Assembly: GCA_009908535.1 (NCBI GenBank)
Contig: JAAAOD010000216.1
Location: forward strand, 1-30,822
From: Verrucomicrobiota bacterium
GTDB lineage: Bacteria > Verrucomicrobiota > Verrucomicrobiia > Opitutales > Oceanipulchritudinaceae
DNA: 30,822 bases
Direction: 5' to 3'
The notes beneath the pieces were generated by a model. It was not told where the DNA came from, made no database searches, and saw nothing but the letters and a program-made list of their open reading frames with translations. Below, in pieces: positions 1-7,668 of the stretch (positions are counted from its first letter, which is position 1; each line of letters opens with the position of its first letter). The position numbers were made by a program, and so were the translations under genes.

Positions 1-383
1 TCGGGGGCGAATCCAGCGGTCACTTCATCGCCCTCCCCTTTCTTCCCACCGGCGATGGGCTTCTCGCCGCCCTTCTCGTCCTCGAAGAATGCATCCGCAC
101 CGGGAAGGCGCTGGACGAGCTGACCTCCGTCTTCCGGCCTTTTCCGCAGGAAAAACAGAACCTTCCCGTGCGCGCAAAGCCCGACCTCGCCAGCGTTCCG
201 GGCCTGCCGGAAGCCCTCGGGCAGCTGGAGTCCCGGCTCGGAGAGCGCGGGCGCGTTCTGCTCCGCTACTCCGGAACCGAGCCGAAGATCCGCCTCCTTG
301 CCGAGGCCGAGGACCCGGACCTCGCCCGCGAAACGCTGCAACGGCTGAACCAACTCGTCGCGGAGCACCTCCCCATCGCCTGA
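1..383 (+). CDS. glmM: Phosphoglucosamine mutase, C-terminal part (truncated by window edge)
   Basis: The open frame runs from base 3 to the TGA at 381-383 and gives about 126 residues of a protein whose start lies outside the window. It begins with GGESSGHF, the sugar-binding loop of the alpha-D-phosphohexomutase family, followed by TGDGLLAALLVLE. It ends with RYSGTEPKIRLLAEAE, the phosphate-binding loop of domain 4. The TGDGL and SGTEPKIR pattern matches GlmM better than PgcA/ManB types. GlmM converts glucosamine-6-phosphate to glucosamine-1-phosphate in the cytosol, on the way to UDP-GlcNAc for peptidoglycan and lipopolysaccharide. The active-site serine domain is not in view. The next gene starts 5 bases downstream on the same strand, so co-transcription is likely. 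Confidence 0.9.
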   Translation, partial: GGESSGHFIALPFLPTGDGLLAALLVLEECIRTGKALDELTSVFRPFPQEKQNLPVRAKPDLASVPGLPEALGQLESRLGERGRVLLRYSGTEPKIRLLAEAEDPDLARETLQRLNQLVAEHLPIA

Positions 384-388
384 TCGTC

Positions 389-1186
389 ATGGAATTCAAC
401 GACGAAACGATGCGCCGCTTCCTCGGGGAACTCGCCGAGGCCAGCGCGGCAGCCATTCTGCCCCGCTTCCAGGATCCCGGCCTCGGGGTCGAGTGGAAGG
501 ACGACGACTCCCCCGTCACCGCCGCCGACCGCGAGGCCGAGGAAATCCTCCGCACGCGCATCCGGCGGCGCTTCCCCGACCACGGGATTGTCGGGGAGGA
601 ATTTCCCGACCTCCATCCGGACGCCCGCTTCACATGGGTGCTCGATCCCATCGACGGGACCCGCTCCTTCGTCGCCGGTTGCCCCCTCTTCGGCACCCTC
701 ATCTGCCTGCGGGAAAAGGAAACCCCCCTCTGGAGCGCCATCCACCTGCCCGCCCTGCAGCGGCTCTTCATCGGCAACAACACCTCCGCATGGTGGAATG
801 AACGCTCCCTACAGCTGCCCGCCGAAGCCCCGCCGCTTCACCGCTGCACCCTCCTCACCACCGATCCAAAGGAACCGCCCCGGCACCATGATCCCTCCGG
901 CTGGCAGGCCCTCCTCGACGCCACCGGTCCCTGCCGCACATGGGGCGATTGCTTCGGCTATACCCTCGTCGCCTCCGGCGTCCCCGCCATCATGACCGAT
1001 CCCGTCCTCAAGCTCTGGGACCTCGCCGCCCTCCTCCCCGTCCTCCGCGGCGCTGGCGCCGCCGTCGCCGACTGGTACGGGCGCCCCCCCGACGCCGCCC
1101 AAAGCCTCGTCGCCTGCCATCCCCGCCTCCTCCCCTCCGTCCTCGCCCTTCTCCGAACCGATCCGGCATCAAGCCTGCAGATGTAA
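389..1186 (+). CDS. hisN: Inositol-monophosphatase-family phosphatase, probable histidinol-phosphatase HisN
   Basis: The protein has 265 residues, normal for the family. The frame is open further upstream, but the ATG at 389 sits just after the glmM stop and gives a family-like N-terminus (MEFNDETMRRFLGELAEAS), so I chose it. No clear ribosome site is visible. Metal-binding motifs are present: VGEEF near residue 71, DPIDGTRSF near residue 88, and LWDLAALLPV near residue 210. The DCFGYTLVASG...DPVLKLWDLAALLP stretch resembles the HisN branch (histidinol-phosphate phosphatase, Corynebacterium type) more than inositol or CysQ phosphatases. The HisB in this window has only the dehydratase domain, so the genome needs a separate histidinol phosphatase. 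That supports HisN by inference. Alternatives are a 3'-nucleotidase or inositol phosphatase. Confidence 0.78.
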   Translation: MEFNDETMRRFLGELAEASAAAILPRFQDPGLGVEWKDDDSPVTAADREAEEILRTRIRRRFPDHGIVGEEFPDLHPDARFTWVLDPIDGTRSFVAGCPLFGTLICLREKETPLWSAIHLPALQRLFIGNNTSAWWNERSLQLPAEAPPLHRCTLLTTDPKEPPRHHDPSGWQALLDATGPCRTWGDCFGYTLVASGVPAIMTDPVLKLWDLAALLPVLRGAGAAVADWYGRPPDAAQSLVACHPRLLPSVLALLRTDPASSLQM

Positions 1187-1334
1187 ACTGATTCCTGGCG
1201 GGAAAAGGCATCTCCGCGTTGGAGGATGGGATGAATGCGAACCCCAAGCCCCTCTCTCCGCCTTCCTAGCGGAGCTCTCCTCAAGGATAACGCCATCTGA
1301 GCCGGTGAGCCGGTGCCTGGCTCTACATGACTTT

Positions 1335-2669
1335 TTAGCCCGTGTAGCCGGAGGGATACCGCACACGCGGTTCGGTCATCCGGTAAATGGCCGCGCCGCT
1401 GACCACGGTTCCGATGGCCGAGGCAAGGGCGAGCGGCCAGATTTCGCCGGACAGCATACGGATCCCGCTGCTCAGGGTGGGCGCGAACAGAATCCCCGCG
1501 AAGGTCGCCATGGAGATGATACCAAGGTAGGTGGGCCGCCGCCCGTCGGGGCTGATTTCCAACGCGAGCACCTGATTGCCGACCATGTTCAGGGTGAAGG
1601 ACATTCCATAGACGAAAAAGAGACCGAGCAGAACGGGTTCGGTGCTGGCGAAGGGGATTCCGAGGCAAAAGAAAAACCGCGACACCCGCGACAAAAGCAG
1701 CGGGAGCCGTCCGCCGCGCTGGTCTCCGAGATAGCCTCCGACAAGGTTTCCGAAAAAGAGGCCCACCGTCTTGGCGATGACGAGGAGGCCGACAAAACTT
1801 TCCCCGCGTCCCGTGACCTCCGTTGCATAGACGGCGGCGAAGGGCACGAGGATGAAGATGGTCGGCCCACAGAGACTGGCAATAGAAAGAAAGCGCAACT
1901 GGGCATCCTTGCGCAGCAAATGCGGGAGCTGACGGAACCGTTGCCGCATCCCCACCCCGTCGCGATTGATCCGGTCCGGTTGGGGTATTTCCCGAAGCCG
2001 GGTGAACAACAGCCACGACAACATGAGGAAGCAGAACGTGATCCCGTGCAGCATGGCGTAGCCGCGGACACCGGGAAACAGCTGCAGAATCTCATGGATC
2101 GCCCAGCCGGCGAGCAGGCTGATCAGGGCTCCGATGGTGTTCCGGAGCGCATGCAGGGAGGCCCGGCGCTCGGGAGGGACCGTACGGGAGATCAGTTCCT
2201 TCCATGCCGGTGCCCCGATGCCCGCGAAAAATCCCGAAACAAGGGGAGCAGCCATCGCCACCGCGACCGCCAGCATCGGGGATTCCATCCCGGAGAAGAA
2301 CATCACCATACAGGCGACGAGAAAGGCAAAGCGTTGGAAGAAGCCGGTCCAGACCGTGTAGGTATGGACCCTTTCAAGACGCTCGATCCAGTGGGCGGCG
2401 AACAGTTGCGGACCCATCACCCCCGCGGCCATCAGGAGCGGCGTCAGGGAAATGAGCCATTCCGCTCCACCGAAGGAATGAACCATGTTCGGCAGGACGG
2501 TATCGACGGCGACGAAGGAAACCCCGCCCATGAACAATCCTCCCTCGAAAAGGTGGAGAGCGTAGTTCCGCCGCGCGTCGCCCCGGGCCGACTCCGGGAA
2601 TCCACCGCGTGAAGGCGGCGATTCGGCGGGTCCGGCGGAAGAGGTCACGTTTTCTTTCTTTTCCTCCAT
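1335..2669 (-). CDS. Major facilitator superfamily transporter, substrate unknown
   Basis: The protein has 444 residues from the ATG at 2669, with about a dozen hydrophobic segments, consistent with the 12-helix MFS fold in the inner membrane. The first 30 or so residues are polar and precede the first helix (about residues 40-60). A conserved-looking cytoplasmic loop reads VPPERRASLHALRN. The second half has GGYLGDQRGGRLPLL, resembling the MFS loop signature (G-x-L-x-D-R-x-G-R). The frame extends upstream to 2795, but that would overlap the deacetylase gene and adds a non-family, Arg-rich segment. The chosen start lies 11 bases after the deacetylase stop, so the two genes probably form an operon. 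No substrate can be deduced. Its 3' end faces hisN across 148 bases, which hold only a weak 6-bp hairpin at 1256-1274. Confidence 0.85.
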   Translation of the reverse strand: MEEKKENVTSSAGPAESPPSRGGFPESARGDARRNYALHLFEGGLFMGGVSFVAVDTVLPNMVHSFGGAEWLISLTPLLMAAGVMGPQLFAAHWIERLERVHTYTVWTGFFQRFAFLVACMVMFFSGMESPMLAVAVAMAAPLVSGFFAGIGAPAWKELISRTVPPERRASLHALRNTIGALISLLAGWAIHEILQLFPGVRGYAMLHGITFCFLMLSWLLFTRLREIPQPDRINRDGVGMRQRFRQLPHLLRKDAQLRFLSIASLCGPTIFILVPFAAVYATEVTGRGESFVGLLVIAKTVGLFFGNLVGGYLGDQRGGRLPLLLSRVSRFFFCLGIPFASTEPVLLGLFFVYGMSFTLNMVGNQVLALEISPDGRRPTYLGIISMATFAGILFAPTLSSGIRMLSGEIWPLALASAIGTVVSGAAIYRMTEPRVRYPSGYTG

Positions 2670-2680
2670 GGCTCGTTGGA

Positions 2681-3598
2681 TCAACCGGGCGTACGGGCGA
2701 AGGCGGCGGCGATTTCGATGCTCCGGGCATGCAGCGCCGCCGTGTGGCCCGGGGTACGATTGTAGCCGCCGCCGTAGACAACCACGGTGGGACACGCGAA
2801 ATCAAAGCACAGCGCAAGGACAAAGCGGTCGCGCCCGGCCATGTCCCCGTCCGTCAGCCTCATCTGTCCGAAGCGGTCGTCCTCGTGATTGTCCGCTCCG
2901 CTGATCCAAAAAACGAGATCCGGCTCGGAGGCGGCAAAGACCGGCGGCAGGGTTTCCGCTAGGCGCTCAAGGTAGACCGTCCCCGTGACATAACGCTCGA
3001 GGGGTACATCGAGGTCCCCCGGTACTTTACGCGACGGGTAGTTCCGCCCCACATGGAGGGAGTAGGTGAAGACGGAAGGATCGTCGGCGAAAATGGCGTG
3101 GTTCCCGTTTCCCTGATGGGCGTCGGTGTCGAGGATCAGGATGTGCGCATCGGGCTCCTCCCGCCGTAAATCGGCAATCGCGATGGCGATATCATTCAGC
3201 ACACAGTAACCCTGCCCCTGCGCCGGAAAGGCGTGGTGCGTGCCTCCGGCGAGATTGGCGGCCATGCCCTCATCGAGAGCGGCGCGGGTCGCCGCCACCG
3301 TCCCGGCCGCCTCGAGCGCCGAACGTTCAAGGAGGCGGGGATTGGCGGGCAGGCCAAGGCGGGTGCGCTCCGGACGCGTCAGCCCGGGGCCTCCTGTCCC
3401 CGCCTCCCGGTCGAAGGAAACCGCGTCCAGATACGTGGCCTCATGCACCTGCTCGAGCTGCCACCGCTTGAGTCGTTCCGGCGCGCCGACAAGGAGGTTC
3501 CCATTGAGCAACGACCGCGCCTGCGGGAACTTCGCCATGGGGAACGGATGTCCCGGCGGTAAGGGCAGATAATAATCCGGATGGTAAAAGCAGCGCAT
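2681..3598 (-). CDS. Histone deacetylase family (class IV / HDAC11-like) amidohydrolase
   Basis: The protein has 305 residues from the ATG at 3598, a compact bacterial HDAC-superfamily enzyme. The catalytic His pair is in GGTHHAFPAQGQGYCVLND (H121, H122). Zinc ligands are visible in LDTDAHQGNG (D159, H161) and in SGADNHEDDRFG (D236). The transition-state tyrosine is in YGGGYN (Y279). Every catalytic residue of the family is therefore present. Expected chemistry is hydrolysis of N-acetyl groups from acetyl-lysine or small acetylated amines in the cytosol. The true substrate cannot be read from sequence. The HDAC11-type spacing and small size separate it from acetylpolyamine amidohydrolases and AcuC. 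Upstream in-frame codons up to 3871 would run across the divergent purA-like gene and were rejected. It probably shares a transcript with the MFS gene downstream. Confidence 0.9.
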   Translation of the reverse strand: MRCFYHPDYYLPLPPGHPFPMAKFPQARSLLNGNLLVGAPERLKRWQLEQVHEATYLDAVSFDREAGTGGPGLTRPERTRLGLPANPRLLERSALEAAGTVAATRAALDEGMAANLAGGTHHAFPAQGQGYCVLNDIAIAIADLRREEPDAHILILDTDAHQGNGNHAIFADDPSVFTYSLHVGRNYPSRKVPGDLDVPLERYVTGTVYLERLAETLPPVFAASEPDLVFWISGADNHEDDRFGQMRLTDGDMAGRDRFVLALCFDFACPTVVVYGGGYNRTPGHTAALHARSIEIAAAFARTPG

Positions 3599-3695
3599 GA
3601 CCTTACCGAGCACGGAAGAACCATGCTTCGGAAAAGACAAGCTGCCATTCTGCCTTGCTTCGCCGCGACCGGCGTGTTGGCTTGAGCGTTTTGCC

Positions 3696-5252
3696 ATGGC
3701 GAAGACTCCCTTCAAGAGCCGCATTCTTCTGGATACCGGCATCAGCATGGGGGATGAAGGCAAAGGACGCCTCATTCCCGAGCTGGTGCGCGAACTCCGC
3801 ATCAACACCGGCAAGCCCGATCCCGTCGGCGCGGTCATCAAGGTCAACGGCGGGGCCAATTCCGGCCACACCAGCGGGGGACTGAAACTGAACCTCTACC
3901 CCGCGGCGGTCACCGAGGAAAGTGTCCACTGCCTCGGCATCGGCAGCGGCGTGGTCGCCGATCCCCTCAAGTTTCTCTGGGAGGGCGCCTACATCGAGCA
4001 CAACGGCTACGACTTCCGGCAGCGCCTGCTCATCGATCTGCGCTGCATGGTCAGCGACCTCTCCCACCGCCTCCTCGATCTCGGCTGGGAACATTACCGC
4101 GTGCACACCCTCCATCAGGAAAAGCGCGGCTCCACCGGGCGCGGCATCTCCCCTGCCTACACCGACGAGACCTCCCAGTTCGCGATGTTTTTCTATGAGT
4201 TCCTGCTCGACCGGGAGACCTTCGCGAAGCGCTTCCAGGCCCGCATGGAGCGCGCCCTCGCCACCCTCGAACACGTCTGCAAGGTCCCCCCGGAAGCATT
4301 CACGGGATTTTTCCGGACCCTCACCGACGCGGAAGTGCGCGGAAACGCCGAGCTGATCGAGGCCGGCATCTATCCCGAGAGCGAATTCGACTTCACCCGC
4401 TTTTGCGGCGAAAAGCCCTTCAGCGTCGACCTCGCCTCGCTGACGGATACCTACTGGCAGGCGGGCCTCCAGCTCCGCGACGTCATTGGCGACCTGCGGG
4501 AGCGCCTGCGCGACCTTCTCGCCGAGGGGCGTTACCTCATCGGCGAATTCGGGCAGGCCTTCTGGCTCGATAAGCGGTTCGGTTTCCCCCCGAACGTGAC
4601 CGCGTCGCACACCCTCCCCTCGGAGTTTTTCCCGAGCACCGGCCTGCCCCTCCAGCCCGCCCATGTCCTCGGCGTTTGCAAGGCCTATGACACCAAAGTG
4701 GGCACCCATGTCTTTCTCAGCCGCTTCCCCGAAGACCATCCCCTCGGGCAACGCCTGTCCCGGCTCGAGTACGGGACGACGACCGGACGCCAGCGCATGG
4801 TCGGCTGGTACGACGCCGTCGAAAAAGGCGACGCCATCCGCTACGGCGGATGCGACGATCTCGTCCTCAACAAGCTCGACGCCCTGTCCTACGGCGGGGA
4901 CTGGCAACCGGGCGGCGAGCTGCTCGTCTGCACCGCCTACCGTCATCCCGACGGCCGCCTCCTCCACCATGTGCCGCGCGACATCGATACCCACCAGCGC
5001 CTCCAGCCGGTGTATCGACAATTCCCCGGCTGGGAAGAGGATCTCTCCACCGTGCGCACCTTCGACAACCTCCCCCTCAACGCCAAGCGCTACGTCGCCG
5101 GCGTCCTCCGCGCCACCCTGCAGGTGGCCTTCGGGGATCCGGACACCTCCACGGGCGAGCTGCCCAACCTCCGCTACATCGGCGTCGGCCCCGATCCCAA
5201 CCAGCTCATCATGGATGTGCCACCAACGCAGGAGTTGCTGCGGCTGAATTAA
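3696..5252 (+). CDS. purA: Adenylosuccinate synthetase, divergent long form
   Basis: The protein has 518 residues, versus about 430 for standard PurA. All core motifs are present in order but in unusual form: MGDEGKG (residues 18-24, catalytic Asp20), NGGANSGHT (51-59, catalytic His58), STGRGISPAY, IGEFGQAFWLD in place of the usual EGAQG...D, KAYDTKVG, TTTGRQRMVGWYD, LVLNKLDAL and IGVGPDPNQ. The enzyme joins IMP and aspartate using GTP to make adenylosuccinate in AMP synthesis. Retention of Asp20 and His58 argues for PurA-type activity and not for the phage PurZ branch, which replaces that Asp. The extra length lies mostly in the middle (about residues 150-280) and near the C-terminus. I chose the ATG at 3696 because MAKTPFKSRILLDTGISMGDEGKG fits the family N-terminus. 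It is divergent from the deacetylase across 97 bases. Whether it is the only PurA here is unknown. Confidence 0.85.
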   Translation: MAKTPFKSRILLDTGISMGDEGKGRLIPELVRELRINTGKPDPVGAVIKVNGGANSGHTSGGLKLNLYPAAVTEESVHCLGIGSGVVADPLKFLWEGAYIEHNGYDFRQRLLIDLRCMVSDLSHRLLDLGWEHYRVHTLHQEKRGSTGRGISPAYTDETSQFAMFFYEFLLDRETFAKRFQARMERALATLEHVCKVPPEAFTGFFRTLTDAEVRGNAELIEAGIYPESEFDFTRFCGEKPFSVDLASLTDTYWQAGLQLRDVIGDLRERLRDLLAEGRYLIGEFGQAFWLDKRFGFPPNVTASHTLPSEFFPSTGLPLQPAHVLGVCKAYDTKVGTHVFLSRFPEDHPLGQRLSRLEYGTTTGRQRMVGWYDAVEKGDAIRYGGCDDLVLNKLDALSYGGDWQPGGELLVCTAYRHPDGRLLHHVPRDIDTHQRLQPVYRQFPGWEEDLSTVRTFDNLPLNAKRYVAGVLRATLQVAFGDPDTSTGELPNLRYIGVGPDPNQLIMDVPPTQELLRLN

Positions 5253-5260
5253 AAAAGGGT

Positions 5261-5326
5261 AAGGGGTCAGACCTTGGATTTTGGTATGGCAGGCCTGCCA
5301 TACCAAAATCCAAGGTCTGACCCCTT
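5261..5326. repeat. Perfect 66-bp palindrome (33-bp arms, no loop)
   Basis: The two arms are exact inverse complements about the centre 5293/5294. Each arm contains the core GGGGTCAGACCTTGG, then ATTTTGGTATGGCAGG. The element starts 8 bases after the purA-like stop codon and lies between two convergent genes. As RNA it would form a very stable 33-bp hairpin on either strand, so it could terminate or protect both converging transcripts. Short palindromes with a GTCAGACC-type core resemble REP-like elements mobilised by RAYT transposases. That link is inference, since no such transposase lies in the window and no second copy is seen. Confidence 0.95.
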
Positions 5327-5377
5327 TGCTTACTCCTGCCATACCAAAATCCAAGGTCTGACCCCTTTGCTTACTCC
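5296..5377. repeat. Tandem 41-bp direct repeat (2 copies) overlapping the palindrome and a stop codon
   Basis: Bases 5296-5336 and 5337-5377 are identical. The unit holds most of the right arm of the palindrome (TGCCATACCAAAATCC onward) plus GCTTACTCC. The second copy ends inside the minus-strand gene at 5371-5694: its TTACTCC supplies that gene's final Glu codon and TAA stop. The simplest reading is an insertion next to the stop codon followed by a local tandem duplication that copied the last bases of the gene. Confidence 0.95.
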
Positions 5378-5694
5378 ACTTTCACATTCAGCGGGGTGAG
5401 CCGGACGGTGGCCTCGTCCGGGCGCTCGTAGCGAAAAAGCTGCGACCGCTGCACATCGACCAGCGCGAAGAGCGCGGGAAGATCGTCCTCGGGCACGCCC
5501 TGCAGGACGAGGAAAGCGGTTTCCTCGGCCTTCACAAAGCGTGCGTGGAGGGAATGGATGGAGCAGGATTGTACCAGCCAGAGGCGAAGCTGTTCGGCAA
5601 GGCTCTCCGGCAGCTCCTGCCGCAGGTCCACCTTGCTCCGGTCGATCAGGGCGAAGAGGGGAATCGCGTAGGCGGTGTCTTCTGTGCCCCTCAT
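5371..5694 (-). CDS. Small hypothetical protein, translationally coupled to the phosphohexomutase
   Basis: The protein has 107 residues, is soluble and mixed alpha/beta-looking, with no signal peptide or membrane segment. I do not recognise a family. Its ATG (5692-5694) overlaps the TGA of the upstream phosphohexomutase gene (5691-5693) as ATGA, a strong sign of translational coupling and of a real gene. It is the last gene of the ftsB-UDP-sugar pyrophosphorylase-mutase group. Its stop codon and last Glu codon fall inside a 41-bp repeat unit. The sequence has a run of acidic and hydrophobic residues (VPEDDLPALFALVDV) but no recognisable catalytic motif. Confidence 0.7.
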   Translation of the reverse strand: MRGTEDTAYAIPLFALIDRSKVDLRQELPESLAEQLRLWLVQSCSIHSLHARFVKAEETAFLVLQGVPEDDLPALFALVDVQRSQLFRYERPDEATVRLTPLNVKVE

Positions 5695-7658
5695 TCCCCG
5701 GCCCGTTTGCGCGCGTCCGCTTCCAAGGCTTCCTTGAGCGTCGCGAGCGTCGCGGCGGCCCGTTCCTTCGCAGGCTCCAGCTCGCCGGGCTCGCTGACGT
5801 CCTCGCGGGCGAAGAAATAGAACTTGATCTTGGGTTCGGTCCCGCTCCCGCGGACCGCGTACTGGTAACCGTTGTCGAGTTCAAGGAAAAAGAAGTCCTG
5901 CTTCGGGATCTCCTTGCCGTCGGCGTCGTGCAGGGTCTGGGTCCCGAAGTCGCGCACGTCCGCGACCTCATAATCCCCCACGGAAGAGGGGGCCTCCTTG
6001 CGATAGGAATCGAGGATGGCGCGGATGCGGGAGGCTCCCGTCGCCCCCTCGTAATAGATGTTGATGGTGTCCTCGAGGTAGTATCCATAGCGCAGGTACA
6101 CCTCGTCGAGATACTCGAGGATGGACTTGTTTTCCGCCGCTAGATGGGCGGCCATTTCCGCGAACATGAGCACGGCCGCGTTGGCGTCCTTGTCGCGCAC
6201 CTGGTCGGAAGCGAGGTAGCCGTAGCTTTCCTCCCCGCCGAAGACGTAGTAGGTACTGTAGCGAAGAAGCAGCTCGCGGCGCCTGGCGGGGTTCGTGGCG
6301 GCATAGTCGATGCCGATCCCCTCGTTCTTGAGCAGGGCCTCGCGCAGCTCCTCTTCGTAGCCGAGGAGCTTCTCCCCGATCCACTTGAAGCCGGTGAGGG
6401 TATCGATCACCTTGAGCCCGTTCTTCTCCGCGATCGCGGTCTGCAGGGGCGTGGTGACAAAAGTTTTGATGAGGGCGGCGCGGTCGCTCCCGTTGCGCGG
6501 CAGCAGGCCCGCCTCCTTCATACGTTCGATGCGGAAGGCGGCCAGCAGGGAACCGATTATATTTCCGGAAAGCAGCTGCATACGACCCTCCGCGTTACGG
6601 ACGGCCACGCCCATACGGTCGGCATCGGGATCGGTGGCCATGACGATGCCGGCCCCGCTTGCCTCCGCCTGCGAAATGGCCATGGCGAGGGCCTCGGAAT
6701 TTTCCGGATTCGGGGATTCCACGGTCGGGAAGCGCGGATCCTGCTCCATTTGCTCTTTCACCGTGTCCACCACGAGCCCGTAGCGCTGCAGGGCGGCCGG
6801 GGCGGTCACGCCGCCGGTCCCGTGGATCGGGCTGAAAACGATCTTCGGTTGCGATTTCGCGAAGATTTCCGGTGCGAGCAGGTTTTCCTGCAAGGCCTCC
6901 ATGTAGGCGTCGTCGACGCTTCTGCCAAGGGTCACGACGCCGTCGAGATCAATGTCGAGCAAGGCCGGCGTATCGGACATCTTCACTTTGTAGACCTCGT
7001 TGATGATGCCTTCGGCGTGCGGATACACGACCTGAGCCCCGTCCGTAAAGTAGACCTTGTAGCCATTGTCATGGGAAGGATTGTGGCTGGCCGTGATAAC
7101 CACCCCCGCCGTGGCGCAGCAATGGCGGACGGTGAAGCTGAGCTGAGGCGTGGAACGCGGGCCGTCGAAAATAAGAGCCGTGCCCCCGAGGCGGTTCCAG
7201 ACCGAGGCCGCCAGCTCGCAGAAGTGCCGGGAAAAGTGGCGGACGTCATGCGCGATGACGAGCCGCGGCTTCTCGCGGTACCCGTAGTGGTTTTCCAGAT
7301 ACGCCTCGCTGTAACGGAAGAGGCCGACGGTGGCGCGGATGACATTGAAGTCGTTCAGCACGGCCGTTCCCACCGCCGCGTGCTCCGGCGTGTCCTTCGG
7401 GCCGGGCGTTCCCTTTTCGGCCTTCGTAACGACACGCCCGATGGTGCGGTTGCGCATGCCGCCGGTGCCAAAGGCGAGCAGCTGGTAAAAGCGGTCATTC
7501 AGTTCATCCCACTGCCCGGCCTCGACAAGCTCCTTGATACTGGCTTGCGCCCAATCCGGAAGAAACCCGCCCTCGACCCATTCCGAGAGGTTGCGTGCAC
7601 TGCTTTCGAGGAGCTTCCCGTCGCTCTCCGCTTCCCTGATCTTCGGTAGAATTTCCAT
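5691..7658 (-). CDS. Phosphoglucomutase / phosphomannomutase (alpha-D-phosphohexomutase, PGM2/PgcA-like)
   Basis: The protein has 655 residues from the ATG at 7658, which has GGAG 7 bases upstream on the minus strand. Upstream in-frame codons to 7814 would enter the preceding gene. Family motifs in order are the phosphoserine loop TASHNPSHDNGYK (Ser191), the Mg-binding loop ATDPDADRMG (343-348 core), the sugar-binding loop GGEESYGY (from 474), and the phosphate loop RGSGTEPKIKF (from 603). It lies 10 bases after a UDP-sugar pyrophosphorylase gene. The pair could therefore make hexose-1-phosphate and then the UDP-sugar in the cytosol. The length and motif set fit the PGM2/PgcA subfamily, which acts on glucose or mannose phosphates or phosphopentoses. 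The exact substrate cannot be told from sequence. Confidence 0.9.
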   Translation of the reverse strand: MEILPKIREAESDGKLLESSARNLSEWVEGGFLPDWAQASIKELVEAGQWDELNDRFYQLLAFGTGGMRNRTIGRVVTKAEKGTPGPKDTPEHAAVGTAVLNDFNVIRATVGLFRYSEAYLENHYGYREKPRLVIAHDVRHFSRHFCELAASVWNRLGGTALIFDGPRSTPQLSFTVRHCCATAGVVITASHNPSHDNGYKVYFTDGAQVVYPHAEGIINEVYKVKMSDTPALLDIDLDGVVTLGRSVDDAYMEALQENLLAPEIFAKSQPKIVFSPIHGTGGVTAPAALQRYGLVVDTVKEQMEQDPRFPTVESPNPENSEALAMAISQAEASGAGIVMATDPDADRMGVAVRNAEGRMQLLSGNIIGSLLAAFRIERMKEAGLLPRNGSDRAALIKTFVTTPLQTAIAEKNGLKVIDTLTGFKWIGEKLLGYEEELREALLKNEGIGIDYAATNPARRRELLLRYSTYYVFGGEESYGYLASDQVRDKDANAAVLMFAEMAAHLAAENKSILEYLDEVYLRYGYYLEDTINIYYEGATGASRIRAILDSYRKEAPSSVGDYEVADVRDFGTQTLHDADGKEIPKQDFFFLELDNGYQYAVRGSGTEPKIKFYFFAREDVSEPGELEPAKERAAATLATLKEALEADARKRAGE

Positions 7659-7668
7659 GGTCTGGCTC

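Noticed and set aside
1256..1274. Hairpin CTCCGC/GCGGAG between hisN and the MFS gene as terminator
   Set aside because: The stem is only 6 bp with a 7-base loop and no T tract.
1305..2612. 435-codon plus-strand ORF opposite the MFS gene
   Set aside because: Composition is highly charged, with no hydrophobic core or motif. The opposite strand encodes a clear transporter.
3696..5252. PurZ-type (2-aminoadenine, Z-genome) synthetase
   Set aside because: The catalytic Asp of the GDEGKG loop is retained, whereas PurZ replaces it. The protein is far longer than PurZ, and no phage genes are nearby.
3603..5354. 583-codon minus-strand ORF opposite the purA-like gene
   Set aside because: It is antisense to a gene with clear catalytic motifs; its composition is Gly/Glu/Val-rich with no family features. 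Long antisense frames are expected at this GC content.
6144..7649. 501-codon plus-strand ORF opposite the phosphohexomutase
   Set aside because: It is a shadow of a gene with all four mutase loops and has no recognisable domain of its own.
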